This document shows, piece after piece, positions 27,069-35,183 of a stretch of DNA of 64,000 nucleotides; position 1 is the stretch's first letter; each line of letters begins with the position of its first letter. The stretch comes from Acidobacteriota bacterium. Its GTDB lineage: Bacteria > Acidobacteriota > Holophagae > Acanthopleuribacterales > Acanthopleuribacteraceae. Made by a program: the position numbers and the translations under genes. The stretch is from assembly GCA_020439745.1 (NCBI GenBank), contig JAGQSC010000003.1, positions 62,001 through 126,000 on the forward strand, in the 5' to 3' direction. The notes beneath the pieces are model-generated. The model made no database searches. It was not told where the DNA came from and saw nothing but the letters and a program-made list of their open reading frames with translations.

Positions 27069-27341
27069 CTTGGCCATCAAGTCGGCGCGCTTCATCCCTG
27101 AAGCCGTGCATCCCAGACATGGGTCGTCCAGACAGGTGGCACAACGAATACCTTGGCACAAGGGACATCGCTCCCATCGAGCTTCATCTTTCACCCGTGT
27201 ATCTATGGTGCTGTAGCAGTTGGAACAAAGCTCGAATGTATGCGACATGTAACCTCTCGCCATCATAGCACCAGAACGTCCGATCGCGCAGAACAAGCAA
27301 ATCATAAAAATAGTGATGGTTACGTGAATCAATGCACACAA
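27054..27341 (-). CDS. small zinc-ribbon protein, possibly membrane-anchored
   Basis: A possible gene of up to 95 residues. Four CxxC pairs occur in about 40 residues (CSNC, CPLC, CATC, CLGC), which fits one or two treble-clef/zinc-ribbon sites, followed by a Lys-rich end. Read from TTG 27341 it begins with a 19-residue hydrophobic helix (ALIHVTITIFMICLFCAIG); from ATG 27248, which has AGAGG close upstream, it would be a 64-residue soluble protein. No family was identified. If this is not a gene, the stretch 27024-27438 holds only the terminator. Confidence 0.45.
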   Translation of the reverse strand: MCALIHVTITIFMICLFCAIGRSGAMMARGYMSHTFELCSNCYSTIDTRVKDEARWERCPLCQGIRCATCLDDPCLGCTASGMKRADLMAKKKAD

Positions 27342-27438
27342 GCGGGCTTTGGACTAAAGGTGATGACCGCAGGCGGCTATTTGCATTGGTTTGTCAGCAT
27401 CCAGTGTCAATTCTACTTTGGAAGACTGACACCTTGAC

Positions 27439-27810
27439 TCAGTTCATTGCAGCCAAAGAGGGTTTGATCAAAGATTCTGCGGGTATACCTAGTCCCGTGT
27501 GTAATTTCCAAATCATGCGAAGCGTAAGGCTACGTTTTCGATTAAGGACCTCGTAAACGCGATTGCTCTTGCCGATCATGGGTTCCAAGTCCTTGACGGT
27601 TAACCCCTTGCGCTCCATTTCAAACTTAATGGCGTCGATTGGATCGGGCAAATCCAACGGAAAGTGCTTGGCCTCATAGGCTTCAATCAATGTGACTATG
27701 ACATCCAGTCGCTCACCTTCCGGCGTACCCACTTCTGCATTCATCAACCCCGCAACCTCGTTCAATGCTGCATGATAATCTGCGTCTGTCTTAATGGGCT
27801 TGATGCGCAT
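27439..27810 (-). CDS. higA: HigA-type antitoxin (COG5499-like)
   Basis: A 123-residue antitoxin and probable autorepressor. The N-terminus (MRIKPIKTDADYHAALNEV) and the following GTPEGERLDVIVTLIEAYEAKHFP segment are typical of the COG5499 HigA group. A C-terminal Xre-type helix-turn-helix follows (GLTVKDLEPMIGKSNRVYEVLNRKRSLTLRMIWKLH). ATG 27810 was chosen because AAAGGA sits just upstream; a TTG at 27834 would overlap the toxin stop. It lies downstream of the toxin gene, the toxin-first order usual for HigBA. Confidence 0.92.
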   Translation of the reverse strand: MRIKPIKTDADYHAALNEVAGLMNAEVGTPEGERLDVIVTLIEAYEAKHFPLDLPDPIDAIKFEMERKGLTVKDLEPMIGKSNRVYEVLNRKRSLTLRMIWKLHTGLGIPAESLIKPSLAAMN

Positions 27811-27830
27811 GTCTTTTCCTTTCATTTTTA

Positions 27831-28133
27831 TCAAATCGTCTGTGCATCGATCCTGTCATATTGGGCATGCGTACCGATAAAGCGTATATACACTACTCGA
27901 TAGCCATAATTGATCCACACCACCAACCGATATTTGTTTCTAGCAATATTAAATACTACCCGACCATCCTTGAGGACGCTCGCATGATTGAAATCTGCTT
28001 TGACATCAACTGGTGAACTCCAATCTGCATTCAATGAATGTCGATACCAGGCCAAAGTTGGTTGTTTTGCGTCCAAGTATTCTGAGTTGCTTTCCCAGAA
28101 TCTCTTCAGCGTAAACAACGCGATGACCCTCAT
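27831..28133 (-). CDS. higB: HigB-type mRNA interferase toxin
   Basis: A 100-residue RelE-fold toxin of the HigB_toxin family. The start MRVIALFTLKRFWE, the AWYRHSLNADWSSPVDVKADF segment and VFNIARNKYRLVVWINY, with a late YIRFIGTHAQYDRID, match ribosome-dependent mRNA interferases. It should cleave translated mRNA unless bound by the adjacent HigA. ATG 28133 has a palindromic operator directly upstream. Confidence 0.93.
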   Translation of the reverse strand: MRVIALFTLKRFWESNSEYLDAKQPTLAWYRHSLNADWSSPVDVKADFNHASVLKDGRVVFNIARNKYRLVVWINYGYRVVYIRFIGTHAQYDRIDAQTI

Positions 28134-28141
28134 GCAGACAA

Positions 28142-28164
28142 TTTAGTCCCGATTTGGGACAAAA
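28142..28164. promoter_or_regulatory. probable HigA operator
   Basis: GTCCC-GATTT-GGGAC (28146-28160) is a perfect inverted repeat extended by T-rich and A-rich flanks. It lies nine bases upstream of the higB ATG, where an autorepressor with an Xre-type domain would act. Confidence 0.6.
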
Positions 28165-28270
28165 TCAACTGCGAGTCAATGGCATTTGTTCAAGCTCGAC
28201 CAAAACCTCCGCATCAGCTAAACGCATTGGGGTCTGGTGTCGTTGGTCGTTCAAGAATCGAGGTGTGCCA

Positions 28271-29416
28271 ATGATCTGGATGTTGATCTGGGCTTTTTTA
28301 TCGGGCCAAGAGTTGAAGCTGGTCGAGACCATGCGTTTCGGCGGTGGCGATGATGATCGTTATCTCTGGCAGGGTGCCAATCAACCCTGCACCTTCACTG
28401 TCAACCAAAAGGGTCATGTTTTTGTCATAGACGCACGAAACGTGCGTATCCTGGAATTCGATGACAAAGGCGCATTTGTGCGCCAGCTGGCATCCCAAGG
28501 CCAGGGTCCGGGCGAGTACCAATCCGTCGCTCAGTTCCAAATCCTGACGGACGGATCGGCCATTGGACTGGACGGTTTGCAAGGAACGTTACGCCGCCAA
28601 ATCTACGACAAGGAACTCAATTTCCAACACGCGGAGGTCCTGTCTGGCCTCACCGGTTTTGCACCCAAGATCCTTTTCTCGCCAACGGGTTCCTACGCCT
28701 ATGCCTGGTTCCTCAAGTTCAACGCCGATACCAGCACGCTCACATCGCTCAGCGCCATCACGGACAGTAACCTTCAACCCTTGGAAATCTTTCACGAAAC
28801 ACCCTGGCCAACCATCAACGGCGCCACCCTTTCAGATCGGGCACTGTTGGTTCAGGCGCTGGCCAGCCAGTTTAATGGGGTGTGGCAGCTCAATGCGAAG
28901 ATCGCCCGCCACTTGACCGATGACCGTTTGATGTACGTGGACAACATCAATCACAAAATTGAAATCCGAACCGCAGACGCCAAGACCACACTGGTGGAAA
29001 TCAAACACACCCTGAAACCGGAAGCCTTCGAAGATGATCAACGCCAGGCACTTGTGTCGTCCCTGGAAGAGCACCTTTTCAACCAAGGGGGTCAAGCGCT
29101 GATGCAGATCGTGACGCCTGCGGTGCTGCGCGAGTCGATCGAACAAGCCGATCTTCCCCGAGTCAATTACTCCGTCCATGACGTGGTCCCCGTCAATGAC
29201 GGCGGCTTCTTCCTATTGACGGATGTGGACTACCAACGCAAAAGCATCACGCTCCAGCGATTCGACAAATCCGGTACTTTCATGGGTCGTGCGCCTTATC
29301 CGGGCGATGGCGTCTGGACCGTGTTCGGCACGCGTATCGCCGCCACCGACAAGGCCATTTACGGCATGGAGGTCAACGAAGACGGCGACCATATCGTGGT
29401 CAGGTATGCCTACTGA
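28271..29416 (+). CDS. secreted 6-bladed beta-propeller protein
   Basis: A 381-residue exported protein. ATG 28271 has GAGGTG seven bases upstream and begins a short signal peptide (MIWMLIWAFLSGQ). The sequence VFVIDARNVRILEFDDKG followed by GQGPGEY is characteristic of the 6-bladed beta-propeller (NHL-like) family, and the repeating blades continue to GRAPYPGDGVWTVFG near the end. Such proteins bind ligands or partners in the periplasm or at the surface. No enzyme residues are evident. It is divergent from higBA and convergent with the barrel gene. Confidence 0.78.
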   Translation: MIWMLIWAFLSGQELKLVETMRFGGGDDDRYLWQGANQPCTFTVNQKGHVFVIDARNVRILEFDDKGAFVRQLASQGQGPGEYQSVAQFQILTDGSAIGLDGLQGTLRRQIYDKELNFQHAEVLSGLTGFAPKILFSPTGSYAYAWFLKFNADTSTLTSLSAITDSNLQPLEIFHETPWPTINGATLSDRALLVQALASQFNGVWQLNAKIARHLTDDRLMYVDNINHKIEIRTADAKTTLVEIKHTLKPEAFEDDQRQALVSSLEEHLFNQGGQALMQIVTPAVLRESIEQADLPRVNYSVHDVVPVNDGGFFLLTDVDYQRKSITLQRFDKSGTFMGRAPYPGDGVWTVFGTRIAATDKAIYGMEVNEDGDHIVVRYAY

Positions 29417-29418
29417 AT

Positions 29419-29928
29419 TCAAAAACGGATGCGAACGCCAAACTTGAGACCGAGATCGGTTTTCTCGAGCTTGAAGTCGTTGACGAACACTTCGTCTTGG
29501 GCGTTGCGAACGGTGGCCGAACAATCAAGGGCCGCGTGTTCGGTAACGGCATATTTCAGACCAGCACCGGCCCCTAGCGTGAGGCTGGACTCGTTGTGGT
29601 CTAGGTAGTCCAGCCAGGCCATTCCGGCAGTGGCTCGGACAAAAGGCAAGAACTTGTTTGAACCGAACACATACTCAAAAGCGAAATCCACTTCTCTAAA
29701 TCGATAGTCTTTCTCGCCGGGCGCCACGTCTTCCACGGTTTTGAGCTGAAAAAGCCCACCCAGCGAGTATCGGTCTTTCATGAAGAATCCATACCCTACG
29801 TCGGCGACGAGTGTATCGCCGGTTACACCTTCAAGATCAGGCGAAATATACAGCTGTAGCTCGTGTTTCCCAAGCGATGAGTCGGGCACCTGCAACAGAA
29901 TCGTCATTACAAACATCCATGTGATCAT
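29419..29928 (-). CDS. small outer-membrane beta-barrel protein
   Basis: A 169-residue protein. ATG 29928 follows AAAAGG at eight bases and starts a signal peptide (MITWMFVMTILLQ). The rest alternates in amphipathic beta-strands (YISPDLEG, DRYSLGGLFQL, LPFVRATAGMAWLDY, LTLGAGAGLKYAV) and ends in a C-terminal aromatic (FGVRIRF), the usual barrel-assembly signal. It resembles eight-stranded OmpA/OmpW-like barrels. The function is unknown. The 29929-30121 gap beyond it shows no gene. Confidence 0.72.
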   Translation of the reverse strand: MITWMFVMTILLQVPDSSLGKHELQLYISPDLEGVTGDTLVADVGYGFFMKDRYSLGGLFQLKTVEDVAPGEKDYRFREVDFAFEYVFGSNKFLPFVRATAGMAWLDYLDHNESSLTLGAGAGLKYAVTEHAALDCSATVRNAQDEVFVNDFKLEKTDLGLKFGVRIRF

Positions 29929-30121
29929 GGCCACCATCCTTTTGATTAACCATGCCCACCCTTCATGAAGACTTGATGAAGAAAATGAGCAAGAGATCAT
30001 CGCGAGTGATAGTGAACCAAAATTCATCGCCGACTAGGCGGAACCCATCATCCGTTCCCGGGTATTGTGTTCTCAGGCACAGGCACCGAGAGATTCCGTA
30101 CGTACGGCATCCAAAAACCAC

Positions 30122-30155
30122 GAAAGCCCGGAACACTTATGTGTACCGGGCTTTC
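30122..30155 (-). terminator. terminator downstream of the tRNA pair
   Basis: GAAAGCCCGG (30122-30131) pairs perfectly with CCGGGCTTTC (30146-30155), and inner ACAC/GTGT pairing lengthens the stem. It lies six bases beyond the 3' end of tRNA-Glu on the minus strand, with a T-run (TTTTT) a few bases past it. Confidence 0.75.
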
Positions 30156-30160
30156 TTAAG

Positions 30161-30236
30161 TGGTACCCCCAAGGAGATTTGAACTCCTGTCACCGCCGTG
30201 AAAGGGCGGTGTCCTAGGCCTCTAGACGATGGGGGC
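30161..30236 (-). tRNA. tRNA-Glu (anticodon TTC)
   Basis: A full 76-base cloverleaf with encoded CCA. The acceptor 5' GCCCCCA pairs with TGGGGGT (one G-U), the anticodon loop is CTTTCAC with TTC, and the T arm is AGGAG-TTCAAAT-CTCCT. It lies seven bases after tRNA-Lys and is presumably cut from the same transcript. Confidence 0.95.
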
Positions 30237-30243
30237 ATGAAAA

Positions 30244-30319
30244 TGGTGAGCCGTGCTGGATTCGAACCAGCGACCACCTCCTTAAAAGGGAGATGCTCTA
30301 CCAGCTGAGCTAACGGCCC
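30244..30319 (-). tRNA. tRNA-Lys (anticodon TTT)
   Basis: A full 76-base cloverleaf with encoded CCA. GGGCCGT pairs with ACGGCTC, the D arm has AGCTCAGCTGGTAGAGC, the anticodon loop is CTTTTAA and the T loop is TTCGAAT. It is the first tRNA of the pair. Confidence 0.96.
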
Positions 30320-30368
30320 ACGTTAAATCCACAACATTTACACGCGGACGCGCGAGCAACGGATGCTA

Positions 30369-30398
30369 ATCCTAGTCGAGCCAGTCGCTGTGTGTCAA
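30369..30398 (-). promoter_or_regulatory. promoter of the tRNA-Lys/tRNA-Glu transcript
   Basis: On the minus strand, consensus TTGACA (30398-30393) and TAGGAT (30374-30369) are 18 bases apart, about 50 bases before tRNA-Lys. Confidence 0.72.
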
Positions 30399-30415
30399 GT
30401 ATTTTTGGCGCCTTT

Positions 30416-31438
30416 TTATTCCAGCGGCTCCACTTCCCAAATACCCCGCCATTCTATAGGCGCAGGCTGTGTTTGAATGGGTTTGCGAGACCTCAGCCGA
30501 TCCATCTGTCGCGCCAGCCACGGCTTGTTTTCGACGGAATCAATCAGTGCCCGTATTTGGTCCATATGCTCGCTGGCAAAGGCATAGCCAATATCCGCGG
30601 CTTCATTCACTTGCCTGAACTCCGCCCAGTGGAGCTTTTGGACCGGTGGATGCCACACCAGTGGCGCCTCTCTTAACTGAATCTGCTGTAGTCGATGGTG
30701 AGAGGCCACGTAGGCTTGCATCATGACCGAGAGCCCGCTTTTGGCATGGTTCTCGGCGGGTGTATCGTCAGACACATCCACACCCACCACGGCCTTGGCA
30801 CCCAGGGCCAAGAGTGGAGACACGGGGACCTTGTTCATCCAGCCCCCATCCACATAGGTCACATCACCATCTTTAATGGCTGGAAACACGCCGGGAATGG
30901 CGGACGATGCCATCACTGCGGATCGAATCAGGCCCCGATGAAAAACCACTTCGCTGCGGTTGTTCAAGTCCACGGCCGTGGCAAACAAGGGGATGCTGGT
31001 ATCCGAGAACCGTTTGGCGGGCACCAGCTCTTTGATTTCCCGGGCCAACTCATCGAATGGGACCATGCTTCCGAATGCGACGGAACGACCCCAAAGCACA
31101 CCACTGCGCAACAGCCGACGCAAATTGCCTTTGCGCTCCTGTTGGTTCATCTTGTCGGCGGCCCGGATGAAGGCGTAGCGCGCGTGGTTGTAAACATCCC
31201 CATTCACGAACTCCAGGAAATGTTCTCGGAGCAGTTGGGCATCGGGTTGTAAGCAATAAAGGGCACCGATCAGCGAACCCATACTGGTGCCGCAGACCGA
31301 GGCAATGGGGATCCCCGCATCCTGAATAGCGTGAATGATGCCGATATGCGCCAGCCCTCTTGCCGCACCACCCCCAAGGGCAAGGTGGATACCCGGCCGT
31401 CCTCTCAACTGTTGCTGAAGTTTTTCGACTGGACTCAT
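30416..31438 (-). CDS. patatin-like phospholipase (RssA/NTE-type)
   Basis: A 340-residue lipid acyl hydrolase. The oxyanion motif GGGAARG (in LALGGGAARGLAHIGI), nucleophile elbow GTSMG and the dyad aspartate in VDGGWMNKVP are intact. Family members hydrolyse phospholipid or lysophospholipid acyl esters in the cytoplasm or at the membrane face. No signal peptide is seen. ATG 31438 is fixed by ATGA overlap with the TPR gene, so the two are translated together. Confidence 0.9.
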   Translation of the reverse strand: MSPVEKLQQQLRGRPGIHLALGGGAARGLAHIGIIHAIQDAGIPIASVCGTSMGSLIGALYCLQPDAQLLREHFLEFVNGDVYNHARYAFIRAADKMNQQERKGNLRRLLRSGVLWGRSVAFGSMVPFDELAREIKELVPAKRFSDTSIPLFATAVDLNNRSEVVFHRGLIRSAVMASSAIPGVFPAIKDGDVTYVDGGWMNKVPVSPLLALGAKAVVGVDVSDDTPAENHAKSGLSVMMQAYVASHHRLQQIQLREAPLVWHPPVQKLHWAEFRQVNEAADIGYAFASEHMDQIRALIDSVENKPWLARQMDRLRSRKPIQTQPAPIEWRGIWEVEPLE

Positions 31439-32970
31439 GAAGCTCCGCGCGACCAGCGTCTGATCTGCTGTCGGTCCACACCCAGCTTGCGCAAGTGTTG
31501 GGTCGCCGTTCGGGTGGAGTTCTTCTGCCTCAGGCAGATTTGCAAACGTTCCCGCCACGCTTCGATGGCTAATTGCCGCCAGGGGTCTGCACCATCTTGA
31601 ATCATCAGTTTCTCGTAGAGGTAACCCAGGTTGTTTGCGGCTTTGGCATGGTCGTGATCGGCATCCAATGCGGCTTGATAAGCCGTAGCGGCTTCGTTCC
31701 ACTGTTCGTTACACTCAAAGGCTATGCCAAGCTCATTCAATACATCCCCATCATCGGGTGCATGCTCCACCGCTTTCTGGGCATGGAACAGTTGGCTGGG
31801 CGCATCTTTCCGTTTGCGGGCCAACCGAGCCAATCCCATGTGCGCGTGACTCTCTGAAACTTCCAAGTCGATGGCGGCGTTGAAACAGCGCTTGGCACGT
31901 GGGAGTTTGTCTTTGTTCAACGCAATAAATCCCAATTCGACCCAACTTTCTCCACTTCCCGGGTCGTGCTCCAGCGCGTTCTTGAAATGGCGTTCGGCGG
32001 CAGCAACGCGGCCACGCATCAGTGCCAAGCGCCCGAAATTGTAATGCACCACGCCCAGTTCAGGTTCGAGGGCCAGGGCCTTTTGCAGGTGGTTCTCCGC
32101 CTGTTGCAGGTCGTCCTTTTTCAGGTAGAGGTATCCGAGTCCGTTGTGGACTTCGGCCTCGATACGCGGATCTGGCGCGAACAACATCAACTTGTGTAGC
32201 TCTGCAAGGGCCAAATCGTATTCCTTCATGTCCATGAAGGCTTCCGCTGGAATAAAGTAACTGCCCGGATCGGTGGGATTGACGTAGGTCGCCTTGCCGA
32301 AATAGCGGAAGGCGCGTGCCAGATCTGCATCGTGTAAGGCGTGTTCCGCCAGCGAGTGACAAGCCCACACGAAATGAGGTTCCTTTTCCAAAGCAAGGAT
32401 CAGGGCCGCTTCTGCTTTGTCTTTTTGACCCAACTCGAATAGCGACAGCCCTTTCAAGCGGATGCACCGAGCCGAGGGTCCGCTGGCAAGTACCGCTCTG
32501 TCGCAGTCTTCAATACACAGTTGAAACGATTCCTCGGCATAGTGGATCAGCGCAAATGTCTCGTAGGTACGGCTGTCGGGCTTGAAATTGGAAATAGCAA
32601 GCGCTCTCTTCAGTGTGGCCAAAGCTAGTTCGTCCTGCTCCAGGTAGTACTGGATCAATGCGAGATTGCGCAATAACAAGGGATCATGGGCCGATTGGGA
32701 TGATTTCAGACGATCGGCCAAGTTCTCTAAGACATGCGCTCTATTCAGACCTGATGCCAGAATGAGCTCGAAGGTCAAGTCGTGGAGTCGCTGCCATTCC
32801 GACTCGTATTGTTGAGCTATTTCCACACAGACGTTGTGGTAGGAACGAATATTCAATTCGTAACAGACACGCACCAATAGGTCCGTGTCGTTGGACCGAT
32901 GGGCTAGTTGTCCCAGTAGGCGCTGCATCTCATAATCAAATCGGGATACGTCCACCTTTGGTACTTTCAT
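31435..32970 (-). CDS. TPR-repeat protein coupled to patatin
   Basis: A 511-residue, mostly helical protein with about ten tetratricopeptide repeats from residue 95 onward (examples: PRIEAEVHNGLGYLYLKKDDLQQAE, quoted in part as GYLYLKKDDLQQAENHLQKA; HYNFGRLALMRGRVAAAERH). The C-terminal 40 residues are basic and non-repetitive. There is no signal peptide or membrane helix, so it should be cytoplasmic. ATG 32970 was preferred because GAGGA lies just upstream; a GTG at 33006 would add 12 residues. Coupling to the patatin gene suggests a scaffold or regulator for that lipase. Confidence 0.78.
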   Translation of the reverse strand: MKVPKVDVSRFDYEMQRLLGQLAHRSNDTDLLVRVCYELNIRSYHNVCVEIAQQYESEWQRLHDLTFELILASGLNRAHVLENLADRLKSSQSAHDPLLLRNLALIQYYLEQDELALATLKRALAISNFKPDSRTYETFALIHYAEESFQLCIEDCDRAVLASGPSARCIRLKGLSLFELGQKDKAEAALILALEKEPHFVWACHSLAEHALHDADLARAFRYFGKATYVNPTDPGSYFIPAEAFMDMKEYDLALAELHKLMLFAPDPRIEAEVHNGLGYLYLKKDDLQQAENHLQKALALEPELGVVHYNFGRLALMRGRVAAAERHFKNALEHDPGSGESWVELGFIALNKDKLPRAKRCFNAAIDLEVSESHAHMGLARLARKRKDAPSQLFHAQKAVEHAPDDGDVLNELGIAFECNEQWNEAATAYQAALDADHDHAKAANNLGYLYEKLMIQDGADPWRQLAIEAWRERLQICLRQKNSTRTATQHLRKLGVDRQQIRRWSRGAS

Positions 32971-33027
32971 GCCGTCCTCGCGATCTAGGCGCCAAGCGCC
33001 ATCCACCCCCTATTATAGCGTTGGCCA

Positions 33028-33921
33028 TTACTCCGCGCGCACGTGATCTAAACGAATCGCTTCAAAGGGTTTGTCCGGCGGATTGCCTTCTGGCCCACTG
33101 GTACCCACGTTGCCAATAGCCTCCACCACATCCTCACCGGTTACGACGCGTCCAAACACGGTGTAGTGCTGGTCCAGTTCGGGCAAATCCTGCAAACACA
33201 CGTAGAACTGAGACTGCGCCGAGTCGGGTTCTTCGGCGCGCGCCATGCCGACCGCGTACTTCTTGTGTTTCAAGAACGGGGACACTTCCAGCGATAGCGG
33301 AAAGCCGCTTCCTCCCGTTCCGTTGCCGTTGGGATCGCCCATTTGAATGACGCGTTTGCGGACCACGCGATGAACTTCCATGTCTTTGTAGAAACCGAGC
33401 TGCGCCAGGATGGCGAAGTTACGCGCGTGATTGGGTGCCTCAAGTTCATTGAGCTTAATAGAGAAATCACCCATGGAGGTGGATACAACATAAGTCTGGT
33501 TGAGGTCGGGTAGGTCAAAGGGCGCCACACGAAAACGATGGCCTTTTACCTGATTAAAAGTGTCTTGGTAGGTAATCTCAAACTCGCCTCCCTTGCGCAG
33601 GTCAGGAAAATACTTGGCGAGATTCACTCTGAAATCGCGATGGGCATTGATGGCAAGACTAATGGCATTGCGAAACATGCCCTTGTGGTCCACTGACGGA
33701 TCGATTTCCAGCTTGGCCCCATCCAGCGTTACTTCCAGTCCCCCAATCAGATCGGGAAATTTCTTGGGTTTCAGATCCTTGTCGTCTTGGTTGCCCAAGC
33801 GAATGCGAATGATCACGGGCTCATCGCGCGCAAAAAGCGTGCGTTCCTGGATCAGGGATACAAAGTAGGGCGGCAAATCCGTCCCTTGGCACATGAAAAA
33901 CAGGTACATAAAAGCGGTCAT
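33028..33921 (-). CDS. cyclophilin-type peptidyl-prolyl isomerase with N-terminal beta domain
   Basis: A 297-residue protein. Residues about 20-135 form a beta-rich domain of no recognised family. Residues about 140-295 are a cyclophilin with MGDFSIKLNELEAPNHARNF, FYKDMEVHRVV, the core QMGDPNGNGTGGSGFP and SAQSQFYVCLQDLPELDQHYTVFGRV. The active-site Arg normally seen in FHRVI is kept (VHRVV), while the FxxQGGDP-type motif is QMGDP. A short hydrophobic start suggests possible export. ATG 33921 overlaps the queA stop (ATGA). Confidence 0.87.
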   Translation of the reverse strand: MTAFMYLFFMCQGTDLPPYFVSLIQERTLFARDEPVIIRIRLGNQDDKDLKPKKFPDLIGGLEVTLDGAKLEIDPSVDHKGMFRNAISLAINAHRDFRVNLAKYFPDLRKGGEFEITYQDTFNQVKGHRFRVAPFDLPDLNQTYVVSTSMGDFSIKLNELEAPNHARNFAILAQLGFYKDMEVHRVVRKRVIQMGDPNGNGTGGSGFPLSLEVSPFLKHKKYAVGMARAEEPDSAQSQFYVCLQDLPELDQHYTVFGRVVTGEDVVEAIGNVGTSGPEGNPPDKPFEAIRLDHVRAE

Positions 33922-35003
33922 AGAGGATCCTCGTCGGGGGATGGATTCAAAAACATAGCGTCGCCGAAGGAATAAAAGCGATAGCGGTGCTCGATGGCTT
34001 CGGCATAGGCTGCCATCATCTTATCGCGGCCCATCAAAGCACAAACCAGGACCATCAGTGAAGAACCAGGCAGGTGAAAGTTCGTGATCAATGCATCAAT
34101 GGCGCTAAACGTATGACCGGGATAGATGTACAGGTCTGTGGCATAAGTGCCGCATGTAAAGGATCCGGCTCGAATATTGGATTCAAGACAACGAGTTGTG
34201 GTCGTGCCCACGGCAATAATGCGGCGCCCATCGGAACGGGCCCGATTGAGTTGGTCGGCGACTGTTTGGCTGATACTGTAATGTTCTTGGTCAACTCGGT
34301 GATGGCGGACGTCATCCACCAACATGGGTTTGAAGGTGCCAATCCCCACGTGGTGGGTGATTTTGGCTATTTGAACACCTTTCGCCTTTAGCTCACCCAA
34401 GATCGGCTCGGTAAAATGCAGACCGGCGGTCGGGGCAGCTACCGCACCCAGGTCCGATGCAAAAACGGTTTGATATCGCCGTTCGTCTTCAGCGGATGGG
34501 CCATCCTGGCGCTTGATGTAAGGTGGCAAGGGTATCTCGCCATCCCGAGCTAGGACCTGTTCAAAATCGGCCAGGCTCAAAGGAGAAAGCTGCACTTGAC
34601 CGCCTTCCATTCGATTCACCACGTCCACGGTGACTTGGGACTGGGGAAAGGTCAGTTGCGTGCCCAGGGGAACCCGTTTAGCGGGTCGAATCATGGCCTG
34701 CATGGGCTGACCCTCGACAGGTACATTCAAAAAAAAGACTTCCACGCGACCACCCGAAGCCGCTTTGATGGCGCGGCAGCGCGCGCGCATCACCTTGGTT
34801 TGGTTCAACACAAGCACGTCGCCTTCCCGAAGATAGGCCACCAAATCGGCAAACACACGGTGCGCCAAATCACCGTCATTCTGAACGACCAAAAGGCGCG
34901 CCTGTTCGCGACGGGCAGCCGGTGTTTGTGCAATTAATTCCGCGGGCAGATCAAACTCAAATAGAGCGCGTTGATAGTCTGAATCGGTTGACTTATCTAT
35001 CAT
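33918..35003 (-). CDS. queA: tRNA preQ1(34) S-adenosylmethionine ribosyltransferase-isomerase QueA
   Basis: A 361-residue enzyme that moves the ribosyl part of SAM onto preQ1 in tRNA to make epoxyqueuosine. Family marks include FDLPAELIAQTPAARREQARLLVV at the N-terminus (cited as LPAELIAQ), VLNQTKVMRAR, APTAGLHFT, HVGIGTFKP and TNFHLPGSSLMVLV. Its length is typical. It precedes the cyclophilin gene in a coupled pair. No other queuosine gene is in the window. Confidence 0.96.
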   Translation of the reverse strand: MIDKSTDSDYQRALFEFDLPAELIAQTPAARREQARLLVVQNDGDLAHRVFADLVAYLREGDVLVLNQTKVMRARCRAIKAASGGRVEVFFLNVPVEGQPMQAMIRPAKRVPLGTQLTFPQSQVTVDVVNRMEGGQVQLSPLSLADFEQVLARDGEIPLPPYIKRQDGPSAEDERRYQTVFASDLGAVAAPTAGLHFTEPILGELKAKGVQIAKITHHVGIGTFKPMLVDDVRHHRVDQEHYSISQTVADQLNRARSDGRRIIAVGTTTTRCLESNIRAGSFTCGTYATDLYIYPGHTFSAIDALITNFHLPGSSLMVLVCALMGRDKMMAAYAEAIEHRYRFYSFGDAMFLNPSPDEDPL

Positions 35004-35006
35004 ATT

Positions 35007-35035
35007 TTGTCTTTTGCCATTCGCTCCATTATAAT
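35007..35035 (+). promoter_or_regulatory. candidate promoter for the 35184 secreted-protein gene
   Basis: TTGTCT (35007-35012) and TATAAT (35030-35035) are 17 bases apart. The same AT-rich palindrome gives a TATAAT on the minus strand that could serve queA. Confidence 0.5.
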
Positions 35036-35183
35036 ACTAGGCTGAGTCCTTATCTCTACACCCTAAACACACTATCAAAGTCTAGCGGAAAACCATGAAC
35101 AGACCAATGCTTTCACATGCCAACGCAGCAAAAGCTCTAAGTTCCAGGTGCAGCCGCCACACCGTGTTCGTACGGGAGTCATT

